Source of the DNA: Eurosta solidaginis
Taxonomy: Eukaryota; Arthropoda; Insecta; Diptera; Tephritidae
Reading direction: 5' to 3'
Assembly: GCF_040869045.1 (NCBI RefSeq)
Contig: NC_090323.1
Location: 154,214,426 to 154,278,425, forward strand
Length of the DNA: 64,000 nucleotides
Shown one piece after another: positions 44,302-56,414 of the stretch. The first letter of the stretch is position 1; every line of letters starts with the position of its first letter. A program made the translations under genes and the position numbers. The notes under the pieces are model-generated. The model searched no databases and was not told the origin of the DNA. It was given only the letters and a program-made list of their open reading frames with translations.

Positions 44302-44968
44302 TGTTACGAATATTAGCAAAACTAAGGAGTGCTGCCAGCTCTAAGCCGATCTAAGCAGTGACGTGAATGCACATCAATAATTCAATCATTATGTATCTAC
44401 ATAAACGAATCAATAATTGCGTCTACACATATGTACACATTCCGACGAGCAACATTTACATACAAGGCAGCGAGAGATGAGATGTCACACACCGATGAAT
44501 TTACTTATACGCTTATGTGTGTGCGGGAGACTGTAAACTACAAACACATGCATATACCTTATCTGAGTTGTCACAAGAGAGAGCAATAATTTGTGCACGT
44601 AGTTGTGGCTGGCGATTTTGTAGCCGAAACAACTAGTAACTTCTGGAAATCGAAGAGCCTAGAAGTATGCAGCGTAAACTATAAAAGCGATGCAGGCGAG
44701 TAAGAAGTAATTCAGTTTGATTTGAATTGTCAAGCAGTTACGAGTAAGACGATATCTAGCGAGCAATAGCACTATTATTTTGAAAGTCAGTTTCCTTTAA
44801 GATATCAGTTTGGTTATTAAGCTATTCGTTGCACAGTTTGTTATTGTGAAGTACTTTAATAAAGGCCATTTTGCATTATTACAAATTGGAGTTATTTATT
44901 CAACAGTTTAGTGATTCGAACTTAGCAGAGGATTGTAAATAAGAGGATTTACAAGCAAATTCGTTACA
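44302..44968 (+). mobile_element. Solo LTR of a Ty3-type element
   Basis: 667 bp starting TGTTACGAATATTAGC and ending AAATTCGTTACA, so it has TG...CA ends and a short inverted repeat TGTTACGAAT / ATTCGTTACA. The 4-bp duplication ATAC is at 44298-44301 and 44969-44972. It contains a TATA box CTATAAAAG (about 44680) and AATAAA (about 44858). No internal region, so it arose by LTR-LTR recombination. A different family from the element at 34162. Confidence 0.93.
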
Positions 44969-44972
44969 ATAC

Positions 44973-46400
44973 CTTTAATTTGATACCCATATCGTACAAA
45001 CTCATTCTAGAGTCACCCCTGGTCCACCTTTATGGCGATATTTCGAAAAGGCGAACACCTATAGAACGAAGGCCCACTTCCTTTTAAAAATACTCATTAA
45101 CACCTTTTATTTGATACCCATATCGTACAATCAAAGTCTAGAGTCACCCCTGGTCCAGAAAGGCCCACTCCCTCTTAAAATACTCATTAACTCCTTTCGT
45201 TTGATACCCATATTGCACAAACGAATTCTAGAGTCACCCCTGGTCCACCTTTATGGCGATATCTCGAAACGGCGTCCACCTATGGAACTAAGGATTACTC
45301 CCTTTTAAAATACTCATTAACACCTTTCATTTGATACCCATATCGTACAAACGCATTCTAGAGTCACACCTGGTCCATCTTTATGGCGATATCTCGAAAA
45401 GGCGTCCACCTATAGAACTAAGGCCCACTCCCTCTTAAAATACTCATTAACTCCTTTCGTTTTATACCCATATTGCACAAACGAATTCTAGAGTCACCCC
45501 TGGTCCACCTTTATGTCGATATCTCGAAAAGGGGTCCACCTATAGAACTAAGCCCCACGCCCTTTTAAAATAATCATTAACACCTTTCATTTGATACCCA
45601 TATCATACAAACAAATTCTAAAGTCACCCCTGTTTCACCTTTATGGCGATATCTCGAAAAGGCGAACACCTATAAAACGAAGGCCCACTCCCTTTTAAAA
45701 ATACTCATTAACACCTTTCATTTGATACCCATATCGTGCAAATAAAGTCTAGAGCCACCCCTGGTCCACCTTTATTGCGATACTTCGAAAATGCGTCCAC
45801 CTATAGAACTAAGGCCCACTCCCTCTTAAAATACTCATTAACTCCTTTCGTTTGATACCCATATTGCACAAACGAATTCTAGAGTCACCCCTGGCCCACC
45901 TTTATGGCGATATCTCGAAACGGAGTCCACCTTTAGAACTAAGGCCCACTCCCTTTTAAAATACTCATTAACACCTTTCGTTTGATGCCCATATTGTGCA
46001 AACAAATTCTAGGGTCACCCCTGGTCCACCTTTATGGCGATATCTCGAAACGGCGTCCACCTATGGAACTAAGGATTACTCCCTTTTAAAATGCTCATTA
46101 ACACCTTTCATTTGATACCCATATCGTACAAACGCATTCTAGAGTCACCCCTGGTCCATCTTTACGGCGATATCTCGAAAAGGCGTCCATCTATAGAACT
46201 TAGGTCCACGCCCTTTTAAAATACTCATTAATACCTTTCATTTGATACCCATATCGTACAAACGCATTCTAGAGTCAACCCTGATCCACCTATATGGCTA
46301 TATCCCTAAATGGCGTCCACCTATAGAACTATGGCCCACTCCCTCATAAAATACTCTTTAATGCCTTTCATTTGATACATATGTCATACAAACACATTCC
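44973..46400 (-). repeat. Tandem array, 130-bp unit, about 12 copies, in family A copy 3
   Basis: TTTGATACCCATAT markers recur about every 130 bases from 44980 to 46370. One unit is shortened to about 91 bases (near 45112-45203). Unit types correspond to those of copy 2, but their order differs, so the arrays have rearranged independently. Confidence 0.92.
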
Positions 46401-46512
46401 ATGGTTTCCCTCGGTTCATTTTCCTACATGGTTATTTTCCCTTATGTTGTCACCATAGCTCTCAACTGAGTATGTAATGTTCGGTTACACCCGAACTTAA
46501 CCTTCCTTACTT

Positions 46513-46734
46513 GTTACTTTAGTGTATATCTTATGTTCTTATTCTAGCATTGTTTAGAAACACCAAATTCAACTTCCTTCTTAGATCCGCTTCTTTGCTT
46601 TAGTACGTAATTCCCTTTTATGCAAATTTTAGTTTATAAATTTTCCAACATTTTACTGTCCTCAAAATATGCAAAGTTTAATTTTTTTGTTGCCATTTTA
46701 CTTCCTTTATATTAGGTCGGTTGAATGTTTGTCC
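46513..46734. other. Unassigned AT-rich sequence
   Basis: Short spacer between family A copy 3 and the 156-bp satellite fragment. Nothing recognised. Confidence 0.4.
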
Positions 46735-46996
46735 GCAATCGATTTTTATGTAACTTCCCATTGAGCTACAAACGTAAAACTTTACACATAGGTTAAAACA
46801 CCGTGACAATGCAACAAAAGGAGCAAACAATTTCTTTAGGTGGCGCACGGATCGAAAAAATTAGATAATAATTTGGAAATTTGAAACCGGGTTTTAAGTA
46901 ACTTCTCGATGAGCTAGAGGCTAAAAATTTAGAGCTTAATTCAGAGGTCGATGACAGCCGATGACAAAATACAAAAAGTTTCGCTAGGGGCGCACG
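46735..46996. repeat. 156-bp satellite fragment, left part
   Basis: Two partial units starting at GTAACTTCCCATTGAGCTAC and GTAACTTCTCGATGAGCTAG, with an exact AGGTGGCGC at 46838. The array continues at 48431 after the LINE, so the LINE is nested in it. Confidence 0.8.
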
Positions 46997-46997
46997 T

Positions 46998-47028
<31 letters not shown>

Positions 47029-48425
47029 TGTCTAAAAAATACAGCAGACACTTAAGATTAAAGTATAAAATGATAGTTAAAGATTGCTTAAAAAATAAGT
47101 TTTTAGTTTTAAATGAATTACCGGTTTAGAATAGGTTAAATCTAAATATAAAAAATTTGAGAAACTGTTATATTCAGACAGCGTTCTGCACCATGGGGCA
47201 TTGGAACCATAAACTGTTCTGTTAACTCCAACACGAAAAACATCAGAATTTCGTAAGTTTCTGTACGGCACATTAAAGTTAATAAGCTGAAGCATAGAAG
47301 GACAATCAATCTTGCCATACACAAGGTCAACTATAAAAGATATTAACAAGAGCGATGTTCTATCAGATTAAGAAAATAAACCAATTAATCTGCAACGAGC
47401 AACGTACGACGAAATCGGGTCAGAAAAATTTAGAGAGCGTAATGCAAAACGAATAAAGCACTTCTAAACCCCATCCAATCGATTTGTATGGACTCCGTGG
47501 TATGTTCTCCATATGTACGCTGCGTATTCCAGCTTGGAACAAACAAAGGCAGAATACAAAGTCTTGAAAGTATATGGATCTGAAAAGTTAGAACAGTGGC
47601 ACCTGAAAAAGGCCAGTGTTCCGAGAGAACTAGAAATTATATAATTTAAATGTGTGAAACTAAGTCTACTATCAAAGTACACTCCTAGATCCTTTATTTC
47701 ACTAACCTCAGTTAGGCATGAGTCCGCTAAATAATACCACGTCTCCAACGGTGTAATCATCTTCGAATAAGAAACTTTGCGGCATTTATTTATATTAAGA
47801 GACAGTTTGTTCACAACACAATAATCAAAAAAGTTATTAAGCTGCCCTTGGAGCACTAACGAATCATGTGATCCACTTATCACGGAGTAAATTTTAAGAT
47901 CATCTGCATGTAAAAGATATTTAGATGTTTGGAAACAAGAAGAGACATCATTTATGAATAAGATGAATAATAAAGGCCCTAAGATGCTACCTTGTGGTAC
48001 ACCAGATTTAGACCGGATTGGCTCTGAGAACACACCGTCTATAGCAAACGTGCAACTCCTGCACTACAGGGAAGACTTGAGCCACTTAAGGAAACTAGAA
48101 TGAAGACCCATAAAACTGAGTTTTTCAATGAGAATACTATGAGAAATTTTGTCGAATGCCTTGGAAAAATCAGTATAAATCGTGACAATTTGAAGGCCAT
48201 TCCGAAAACATGAATGGCAGTCCTCGGCAAAGACCGACAGAGGGAAACAGTTGACCTCGCCGGCACGAATCCGTGTTGGTTTGGACAAATAAGATGCTTC
48301 ACTTGAAAATAAAGTTTCTCTTTCACGATGCATTCGAACAGTTTAGCAACAGATGATAATTTAGAAATAGGCATGTAGTTCGAGATATCACTCTTATTTT
48401 CGCATACAAACGGAACGGAGGAAAT
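46997..48425 (-). mobile_element. Jockey/CR1-group LINE, 5'-truncated
   Basis: Minus-strand reverse-transcriptase LINE. The 3' end is a (TAAA)n-like tail, seen as (TTTA)n at 46997-47030. It is truncated at the 5' side near 48425, where the satellite resumes (GGAAATTTTGGGATTG). Only RT and downstream code remain. No clean target duplication seen. Confidence 0.75.
47464..48333 (-). pseudogene. Jockey-type reverse transcriptase fragment
   Basis: 48333-48064 carries TDFSKAFDKISHSILIEKL (RT motif A). The next frame, 48033-47464, carries SGVPQGSILGPLLFILFIND (motif B) and HADDLKIYS in the place of the catalytic YADD, then VNKLSLNINKC and LGVYFDSRLSF. Frames 48569-48334 add ISNYMPISKLSSVAKLFECI (motif 1). 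A frameshift around 48035-48060 separates A from B. The Tyr-to-His change and the frameshift mean it is dead. Confidence 0.85.
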
Positions 48426-48430
48426 TTTGG

Positions 48431-48515
48431 GATTGATTTTTATGTAAGTTCTCATTGAACTACAAGCGTAAGACTTAACAGATAGGTTAAGACACCGAGA
48501 AAATGTAAGAAAAGG
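48431..48515. repeat. 156-bp satellite fragment, right part
   Basis: ATTTTTATGTAAGTTCTCATTG and the following ACTACAAGCGTAAGACTTAACAG match 46740-46795 closely. It is the continuation of the array interrupted by the LINE. Confidence 0.75.
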
Positions 48516-48529
48516 AGAAAATAAAAAAA

Positions 48530-48872
48530 ATAAAAAAATTTTAAGCACTCCCTTTATATAAATGGACAAAAATCAGCGAAAAATGTCTCCTTATATGAAG
48601 ACATATTATTGCTAAGCTTTGATTGCAAAAATATTTGTGAGAAGTAAAAATATAAAGGCGGAGCGCAATTGATTGACTATTCATATTTCCTTTCCTAACA
48701 ACTTTCCAATCCAAGTACTGTGCGCTCCACTTTTATATTCTTACTTCCCATAAATATTTTTGCAATTTAAAAATCAAAGTTTAGCAAGAATATGTCTTTA
48801 TATAAGGAGACATTTTTTGCTGATTTTTGTCCATTTATCTAAAGGAAGTGCTTAAAATTTATTTATTTTATT
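48530..48872. mobile_element. Foldback element, copy 2
   Basis: Inverted arms of about 130 bases around a centre near 48700: AAATTTTAAGCACTCCCTTT on the left, GAAGTGCTTAAAATTT on the right, with matching inner blocks GTCTCCTTATAT / ATATAAGGAGAC and GGAGCGCA / TGCGCTCC. The outer end resembles the foldback at 33299-33706. Internal sequences differ. Confidence 0.8.
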
Positions 48873-48949
48873 TTTATTTATTGACATCTGCTAGTTGGTC
48901 TAATAAAACATTTGTCGGATGCCGTCCGCTATGCACCCCGTAAGTCATT

Positions 48950-49128
48950 AGACGTCGAAAGGCTGCAATCGAAACAGATTGTCAACGCTTTCGCAACTCG
49001 TTCTCTGCGAGCACTAGTCAACCCAACGGAAAGCAGGTGCAGACGGCAGACAAAAGGATTTAAGCTAGTGGCGAACTCCTCTAAACCTGGAAACGGCGAT
49101 CTGGTCACCAATGTCCAGAGGGTAGTTT
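48950..49128 (+). pseudogene. RTE-type LINE fragment
   Basis: GACGTCGAAAGGCTGCAATC at 48950 corresponds to 63237 in the LINE at the right end of the window, and GGCGATCTGGTCACCAATGTCCAGAG (from 49093) to about 63680. The intervening 270 bases are deleted. A short relic of the endonuclease-RT linker. Confidence 0.8.
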
Positions 49129-49754
49129 GACCTTTCAATACGGATTTTTTTCTTTAATAATGAAAAGTTATTGATAGTGATCTAAATAATATGCCTTCCA
49201 GTAAAAGAAATAAAGAAAAACATTTTCTAGGAATAGAGAAAATGTCTCCCCCGAACTTCCCTTTTCTGTGCCATTTATGTATTAAAAATTTCAAATAACC
49301 TTAAGAAATCTCCAAGTATTTCCTGCTGATTTCAATTCTTCTAACTCTTTTGACGTACAACTAATCTAAATTTTCTCAGAAAATGTCGGTAACTGCAGTT
49401 GAATGCACATTAGGGTGGTTCTTATATATTAAGAAATATTTTTTTATTCAAGAAGAATGACATAAACGGCGATAACATCAATTGGTCTTATGACCAGAAA
49501 ATCGATTGAATTTATGACTAAGACCACAATGCTTACAATGTAAACGATATTGACAAAATCTTGGTTCAACGAAATTGTCAGAAGTCACCTTTTTTTCTCA
49601 AGTGGTCATAAGGTCAATTGTTCTGTCTTGCACCCACACGTATCAAAACGCTTGCAACTGTTGAATGTTCCCATTCTAGTGAAACTAGAAATATATGAAG
49701 AATTTGTTCAGATTAAAGTTTATTAAATCAAAAGCTGTGCCTGTGAAGATTCCT
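49129..49754. other. Unassigned sequence
   Basis: No recognisable feature. Translations carry no known motif. Confidence 0.35.
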
Positions 49755-51005
49755 TCCGCAAACAAACCCTTATATGGGCACTTGATCACAGTAACATCGA
49801 GGGCAACGAGAAGGCAAATGAACTTGCAAGGGCAGGGGCTCTGATGAAGGCAGCGGAGCCGGTCGAGTTACTTCATCCATTTAAATCAATTAAGAGAAAC
49901 ATTCATAACAGATTCGATGCGTTAGCAGTCTCCAACTGGTACTCCTCGAACCAGAGATGCACCTTAACGTTAAGCTAATCGTTTATCAAAAAATTTCGAC
50001 CGTTTCCGTTGAAACACTTAGAAATATTATGGATAAAGAAATTATCAAGATAAATTGTATCTCGTTTTTAACCGAAACGAAAAGCTTTCGTTGACGTTAA
50101 AAACGTTAACAAAAACGTGATACTTTATGTTTGAATTGTGCTGGCAATGCTATAGCCGTAAGGTGGTAACAGCGAGCGGACATACACACACAAACTCCAT
50201 GTAATTTGTTTGTGTAATTCGTTGGTGGTAATGTCAAAAATACTCTGAGAATTGTTCGTACTGTCAAAATTCATGAGAAAAGTTGCAATCAGCTTGGCTA
50301 ATGCTTTCACCTTTAATGACACCGCCATCAATCAGCTTTGCCAGCATAGTTTGAAATTAATAATCAACATACACGATTTGATTTTGTTTTGATATGGCAG
50401 AAAACGAAACAAAATCATTTCGTTAATTTGACGTTCTTAACGTTAATAAACGAAACGAAATGACTTTTTTTCGTTTATTAACGTTAATTATCGTAACGAA
50501 ATGATATCGGTTCGTTGGCTAAGCATGCCTGCCTCGAACACATGCAATATAACCAAGCAAAGCTGGCCGAATTACGTGAGTAGCTGAAAAGTGGATATTA
50601 TATAGGTTAAGAAAATAAGTATTTAAGATCGGTGCCATGATCGCGAAACACTTTCCGCTTGGCCTGCGTGTTGAGAGAATGGGGATCCCTTTTAACAGCA
50701 TTTGCAGGAGCTGCGCCGAAAAGTGCTGTAAATAAACAGTCGAGCCCTACCTGCGTGAATGCCCAGCTCTATGAAACACTCGATTTTTTAACTAAGTTAG
50801 AGTTATATACTGCCGGAGCTTAAGTAAGTAGCTAAATGCTCTTCAGAAGATATCAGCAGGTTCATTGTCCGCACCAAATGGTTCGAATGTAGTACTGACT
50901 AGCAATACTAAACCAGTAGCAATTTGTTACAGAAGAAATGTGCATTAAAACGGCGTGCCGTGCACTTTTGGGCTTTTATTTTTGGTGTTCGGCCGGCACA
51001 GCAGC
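49755..51005 (+). pseudogene. LINE RNase H and C-terminal fragment, split by a MITE
   Basis: Plus strand: NIEGNEKANELARAGALMKA (RNase H end, from about 49795), then SNWYSS. A MITE occupies 49952-50531. After it come HFPLGLRVERMGIPFNSICR and CAEK (about 50640-50730), then RECPAL. It is the same LINE family as 23335-24390, which has NIEGKKKANELA and GLYAERMGFPFNGVCRSC. Both are dead. Confidence 0.75.
49952..50531. mobile_element. hAT MITE, copy 1
   Basis: 580 bp from CAGAGATGCACCTTAACG to GGCTAAGCATGCCTG. Flanked by a perfect 8-bp duplication CCTCGAAC (49944-49951 and 50532-50539). The CAG(A/G)GATGC / GCATGCCTG ends and the 8-bp duplication are diagnostic of hAT transposition. Internal TTAACGTTAA and ATTTCGTT palindromes are frequent. 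No transposase. Confidence 0.92.
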
Positions 51006-51867
51006 CATAGAATTTGGTGACACACATAAATTAAGTCCCGACTTGAAACGGATTATCTTATCTATCATTGGATTATCTGAACTTGAACCTTTAAATAACA
51101 CCTGTCAACGAATATCATTTCAGGTCATATATCGTCTGCTATAGTGTTATCGATTTTTGAGTTATTTACAAAAAAATTATTTAAATTTGTTCAGTCTTTC
51201 TTAACACTCCTTAACCGTCTCCAACTGATACCAACATTTTTATGTAATATTTTAGACCTTAGTTCTACCGTTTGAAGAGGTAAGACTGGAAAAAAATCCG
51301 AAATTGTATTTAGCACCCTAATGTACATACGCTTTTGTATAGCCAAAGCTTCACACTCTTAATTAAATATACGAACAGAACGATAGTTTTTATTTAAAAT
51401 AAAATTCTAATACAACCAAAATGAACAAATGAACTTTTTGACGGTAAAACAATAGGAATACAAAGTATACTTAAAGAAGCCTTAGTGACATGTGAAATTT
51501 ATTCGTTTACTATTATTTGTTTTTGTTGCTGTATGGTGGGTGTAGATGTAGAAACACTACAATGAAAACTGAATTAACTAGCGTACTGGCAATGAATAAC
51601 AATTGTATTATAACGGTATAAGTTGTACATACGGTATATATGGACATGCTATACGTAAAGGAGCTTCCGTTTTCCGTTTGTAGATATTGTGTTGATATGC
51701 TCATTTGTTGTTTTTATGTACATATGTCTATAGTTTTTGCCACGACAAACCTAAAAATGTATGAAATTAAATATATTTGTATGGGTCATTCCATCTTAAG
51801 TAGACTGCTTCTCCAGTGTGTTAAAAGTAGACTTGTTAAATTTCTATTAACAATAATCATTCCCTCA
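51006..51867. other. Unassigned sequence
   Basis: No recognisable repeat, RNA or coding feature. Confidence 0.35.
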
Positions 51868-51970
51868 CTTTAGCAGGCACATTGACGTTGGTGTGAGGGT
51901 TTAGACGAACTACTTGGGCCCAACTATGGGGTTGAGTGGACCGTCATCTATGCTGTGTTGCTGCCAACTC
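51868..51970 (+). pseudogene. LOA LINE 5'-leader fragment
   Basis: GACGTTGGTGTGAGGGTTTAG followed by CGAACTAC, CCAACTATG and CGTCATCTATGC aligns over about 100 bases with the 5' leader of the LINE at 5376-10069 (minus strand, from about 10050). Only the leader is present. It ends near an A17 run that abuts family A copy 4. Confidence 0.65.
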
Positions 51971-52003
51971 CTTAATTCATGTTATTTACAAAAAAAAAAA
52001 AAA

Positions 52004-53961
52004 AAGTAAGGAAGGCTAAGTTCGGGTGTAACCGAATATTACATACTCAGTTGAGAGCTATGGGGACAAAATAAGGGAAAATCACCATGTAGGAAAATGA
52101 ACCTAGTGTAACCCTGGAATGTGGTTGTATGACATGTGTATCAAATGGAAGGTATTAAAGAGTATTTTAAGAGAGAGTAGGCCATAGTTCTATGGATGGA
52201 CGCCATTTAGGGATATCGCCATAAAGGTGGACCAGGGCTGACTCTAGAATTTGTTTGTACGATATGGGTATCAAATGAAAGGTTTTACTGAGCATTTTAA
52301 GGGGGAGTGGGCCTTAGGTCTATAGGTGGACGCCTTTTCGGGATATCGCCATTAAAGTGGACCAGGGGTGACTCTAGAATGTGTTTGTACGATATGGGAA
52401 TCAAATGAAAGGTATTAATGAGCATTTTAAAAGCAAGTGGGCCTTCGATGTATAGGTGGACGCCTTTTCGAGATATCGCCATAAAGGTGGGCCAGGGGAA
52501 GAATGTGTTTGTACGATATGGGTATCAAATTAAAGGTATTAATGAGGGTTTTAAAAGCGAGTGGCCCTTAGATGTATGTGTGAAGGCGTTTTCGCGATAT
52601 CGACCAAAATGTGGACCAGGGTGATCCAGAAAATCATCTGTCGGGTACCGCTAATTTATCTAAATATGCAATACCACGAACAGTACTCCTGCCAAGATTC
52701 CAAGGGCTGTTGATTTCGCCCTGTAGAACTTTTTCATTTTCTTCTACTTTATATGGTAGGTGTCACACCCATTTTACAAAGTTTTTTCTAAGGTTATATT
52801 TTGCGTCAATAAACCAATCAAATTACCATGTTTCATCCCTTTTTTTGTATTTGGTATACAATTATGGCATTTTTTCATTTTTCGTAATATTCGATATCGA
52901 AAAAGTGGGCGTGTTTATAGTCGGATTTCGGTCATTTTTTATACCAAGATAAAGTGAGTTCATATAAGTACATGGACTAACTTTAGTAAAGATATATCGG
53001 TTTTTGCTCAAGTTATCGTGTTAACGGCGGAGCGGAAGGACAGACGGTGGACTGCGTATAAAAACTGGGCGTGGCTTCAACCGCTTTCGCCCATTTTCAC
53101 AGAAAACAGTTACCGTCATATATTCTATGTCCCTACCAAATTTAAGAAGGATTGGTAAATTTTTGTTCGACTTATGGCATTAAAAGTATTCTTGACAAAC
53201 TAAATGAAAATGGGCGGAGCCACGACCATTTTAAAATTTTATTTTACTTTTGTATTTTGTTGCATCATATCATTACTGGAGTTGAATGTTGACTTAATTT
53301 ACTTATATACATACAATAAAAATATTAAATTTTTTGTTAAAATTTGACTTTTAAAAAAAATTTTTTTTAAAAAGTGGGCGTGTTCTTCATCCGATTTTGC
53401 TAATTTTTATTTAGCACATATATAGTAATAGTGGTAACGTTCCTGCCAAATTTCATCATGATCTCTTCAACGACTGCCAAATTACAGCTTGCAAAACTTT
53501 CAAATTACCTTCTTTTAAAAGTGGGCGGTGCCACGCCCGTTGTCCAAAATCTTACTAATTTTCTATTCTGCGTCATAAGGTCAACCAATTTACCAAGTTT
53601 CATCGCTTTATCCGTCTTTGGCAATGAATTATCGCAATTTTTCGGTTTTTCGAAATTTTCGATATCGAAAAAGTGGGCGTGGTTATAGTCCGATATCGTT
53701 CATTTTAAATAGCGGTCTGAGATGAGTACCCAGGAACCTACATACCAAATTTCATCAAGATACCACAAAATGTACTCAAGTTATCGTGTTAACGGGCAGA
53801 CGGGCGGACGGACGGACATGGCTCAATCAAATTTTTTTTTCGATACTGATGATTTTGATATATAGAAGTCTATATCTCTCTCGATTCCTTTATACCTGTA
53901 CAACCAACCGGTATCCAATCAAAGTTAATATACTCTGTGAGCTCTGCTCAACTGGGTATAA
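52004..53961 (+). mobile_element. Family A repeat element, copy 4
   Basis: About 1.96 kb, plus orientation, both ends present: AAGTAAGGAAGGCTAAG with the hairpin GTTCGG-GTGTAA-CCGAA(T), and CTCAACTGGGTATA. Only about four 130-bp units (52110-52600) are present, against 12-14 in copies 2 and 3, so array length varies between copies. Body GGGCGTGG boxes are conserved. Confidence 0.85.
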
Positions 53962-54640
53962 AAACGGAGTTATTCTAAAACATAAGACCTGCTGGCACCT
54001 AAATGTGGTATTTCAGAGGGATCGTCAAAGAAATTCTGGAAAAACCATGGACACATTAAGGCTAGTTAAACCTATCCTAACAGTTCTGGTTGAAAGTAAC
54101 ATTTTGAATTTTTTATAAAGAGTTACATGAACTTTTGTCTATGTTCTATGTTTGCGATTTTATATAGTTTTACATAATTTTAGATGAATATGTCATCATA
54201 TGATCTACTAAGCTTGTTATCATATCACATGATACTGTACATCAGATGATATGTAGTATTAAAGATGGGTGTCAAATTTTGTGATTTCACTTGATTGAAA
54301 GAAATTTTATGCCAAACAAGTATATCGTACTAACATTTCAATATAATATGATCAAATGTAATCAGATGATGTGGCTTATGATTTGACTTGCTGTAAATAT
54401 GATGTGATGTACTACATTCTACTGAAATTTACATATAGCTGATGTGAGATCATTTAATGAAATATATACTGTATGGAGTGACTTGTGCCATACAATTAAA
54501 AATATGTATGAACGCACAATTCTATTGTGCAACTCATCGCACACCACCAGTGCAAATATAAATGCATGCACTTGTGTTAAAAAGTTTTTGAACATGTGTG
54601 ATGTGATCCAGACAATGGCCATTCGGTTCAGTGTTTATAC
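53962..54640. other. Unassigned AT-rich sequence
   Basis: Rich in ATGAT/GATATG words (54185-54420). No gene or element can be supported. The last 8 bases are the MITE target duplication. Confidence 0.35.
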
Positions 54641-55231
54641 CAGGGATGCACCTTAACGTTAAGCTAATCGTTTATCAAAAAATTTCCACCGTTTCCGTTG
54701 AAACACTTCGAAATATTATCGATAAAGAAATTATCAAGATAAATTGTATCTCGTTTTTAACCGAAACGAAAAGCTTTCGTTAACGTTAAAAACGTTAACG
54801 AAAACGTGATACTTTATGTTTGAATTGTGCTGGCAATGCTATAGCCATGGTGAAGCCGTAAGGTGGCAACAACGAGCGCACATACACACACAAACTCTAT
54901 GTAATTTGTTTGTGTAATTCGTTGGTGGTAATGTCAAAAATACTCTGAGAAATGTTCGTACTGTCAAAATTCATGAAAAAAGTTGCAATCAGCTTGGCTA
55001 ATGCTTTCACCTTTAATGACTCCGCCATCAATCAGCTTTGCCAGCATAGTTTGAAATTAATAATCAACATAAACGATTTGATTTCGTTTTGATATGGCAG
55101 AAAACGAAACGAAATAATTTCGTTAATTTGACGATCTTAACGTTAATAAACGAAACGAAATGACTTCGTTTCGTTTATTAACGTTGATTATCGTAACGAA
55201 ATGATATCGTTTCGTTGGTTAAGCATGCCTG
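54641..55231. mobile_element. hAT MITE, copy 2
   Basis: 591 bp from CAGGGATGCACCTTAACG to GTTAAGCATGCCTG, with a perfect 8-bp duplication GTTTATAC (54633-54640 and 55232-55239). Nearly identical to copy 1 at 49952-50531, with small insertions such as the CATGGTGAAGC near 54845. Confidence 0.93.
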
Positions 55232-55239
55232 GTTTATAC

Positions 55240-56410
55240 GTGGCACAAAAACATGACAACATTTCCGTTTGCCTTTTCACCAAAAGAAATCTGAAAACAA
55301 GGCAAAAGCGCAAAGAAAAAAAATTATCTACGGAAAAAATAACAGCAATGCACGAATGGCTTTTAATTACATTTCAAAGCTTTATTACTCCCTCTCTCCC
55401 TCTTATCAATTTCTTCCACTCACTCTCTTTCCTTTTTTCGAGCGAAGTTTCCTTGAATGGTCAGATGCAATATATCGTTGATATGTATGTATGTATATGT
55501 AATGATATGAGTGTTTCTGAAATAATAAAATGAAATTAATACGTTAAATTGCAAAATAAAAAGCTGTTGGCTAAATAAATGTGTCCTTGCAAGGAAATAC
55601 GAAAATAGTGTTGCCATCTATTTCAAAGTTTAAGTCATATGCTGTTATTTCATGTGTTGGTATGTCGAATGTGTGTTTGTTCTTAGTCATTGTGAATTCA
55701 TACAAGTGGCGAATGTTTGATAAAAACGTTCACAATAGCAAACAGCGGTTCTCGCTGTCAGCTATTATTTGACAGGTATGGCAATGGAGGAATAGAAAGA
55801 TTCTTCACTTGTATGTATTAACAATGCTCTTAATAGTAAGAATAAAGTTTTGACAATCGTAAAAAATTTGGAAAAATTGGGAAAAATGTGTAGTCTATTA
55901 TTTTGCTAGAGATTGGAAACAAGAATTTTCGAGCAATTAAATTTAGCAAGCAAACGACTACAGCCGGGAGGGGACTAAGAAAGGCGAGGAAGCTGGTATG
56001 AATATCTTTGAGTGGGATTTAATAAAAATAGGCGCCAGTATCGCTTTCTGCAGCTGTAAGAAAACTAGGAAGCCTCCTGAGGTGCATGGTACCCAAATTG
56101 GTCACACACACAGTCCACTATTGTAATAAAGCGATTGAGGCATATTCGCATACAAATTTACCGGAGAATAGTTCAAATATCGCGTTGATTGTTGGTGTTA
56201 CACATGTGCTATAAAAAAGTAAAAGCATGCTATATAAAAGTCAACGAAGCGAAGGAGATCGAGGGAGATAGAAACGCTTCCCACGGTATTCCATTTTATA
56301 AACAAACATGACTCTCGTGTGCTTCCCGACCAAGGGATGCCATTTTAATGTTACCCCGTTATTCATCTTTGAAACTGCCCTTCACAGCGGGCTGATTTTT
56401 TCCTATTAAT
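55240..56410. other. Unassigned sequence
   Basis: No recognisable feature. Several short frames lack motifs. Confidence 0.35.
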
Positions 56411-56414
56411 AGGG

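Larger units (their letters stand above)
42901..46512 (-). mobile_element. Family A repeat element, copy 3 (split by a solo LTR)
   Basis: Colinear with copy 2 (26871-30126): TATACTCAGTTGAGCAGAGC at 42901, body with GGGCGTGG boxes, tandem array, then the hairpin GTTCGG-TTACAC-CCGAAC and TTACTTGT at 46512. A 667-bp LTR sits at 44302-44968 within the array. Removing it with one ATAC restores the unit found in copy 2. No clear target duplication around the whole copy. Confidence 0.85.
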
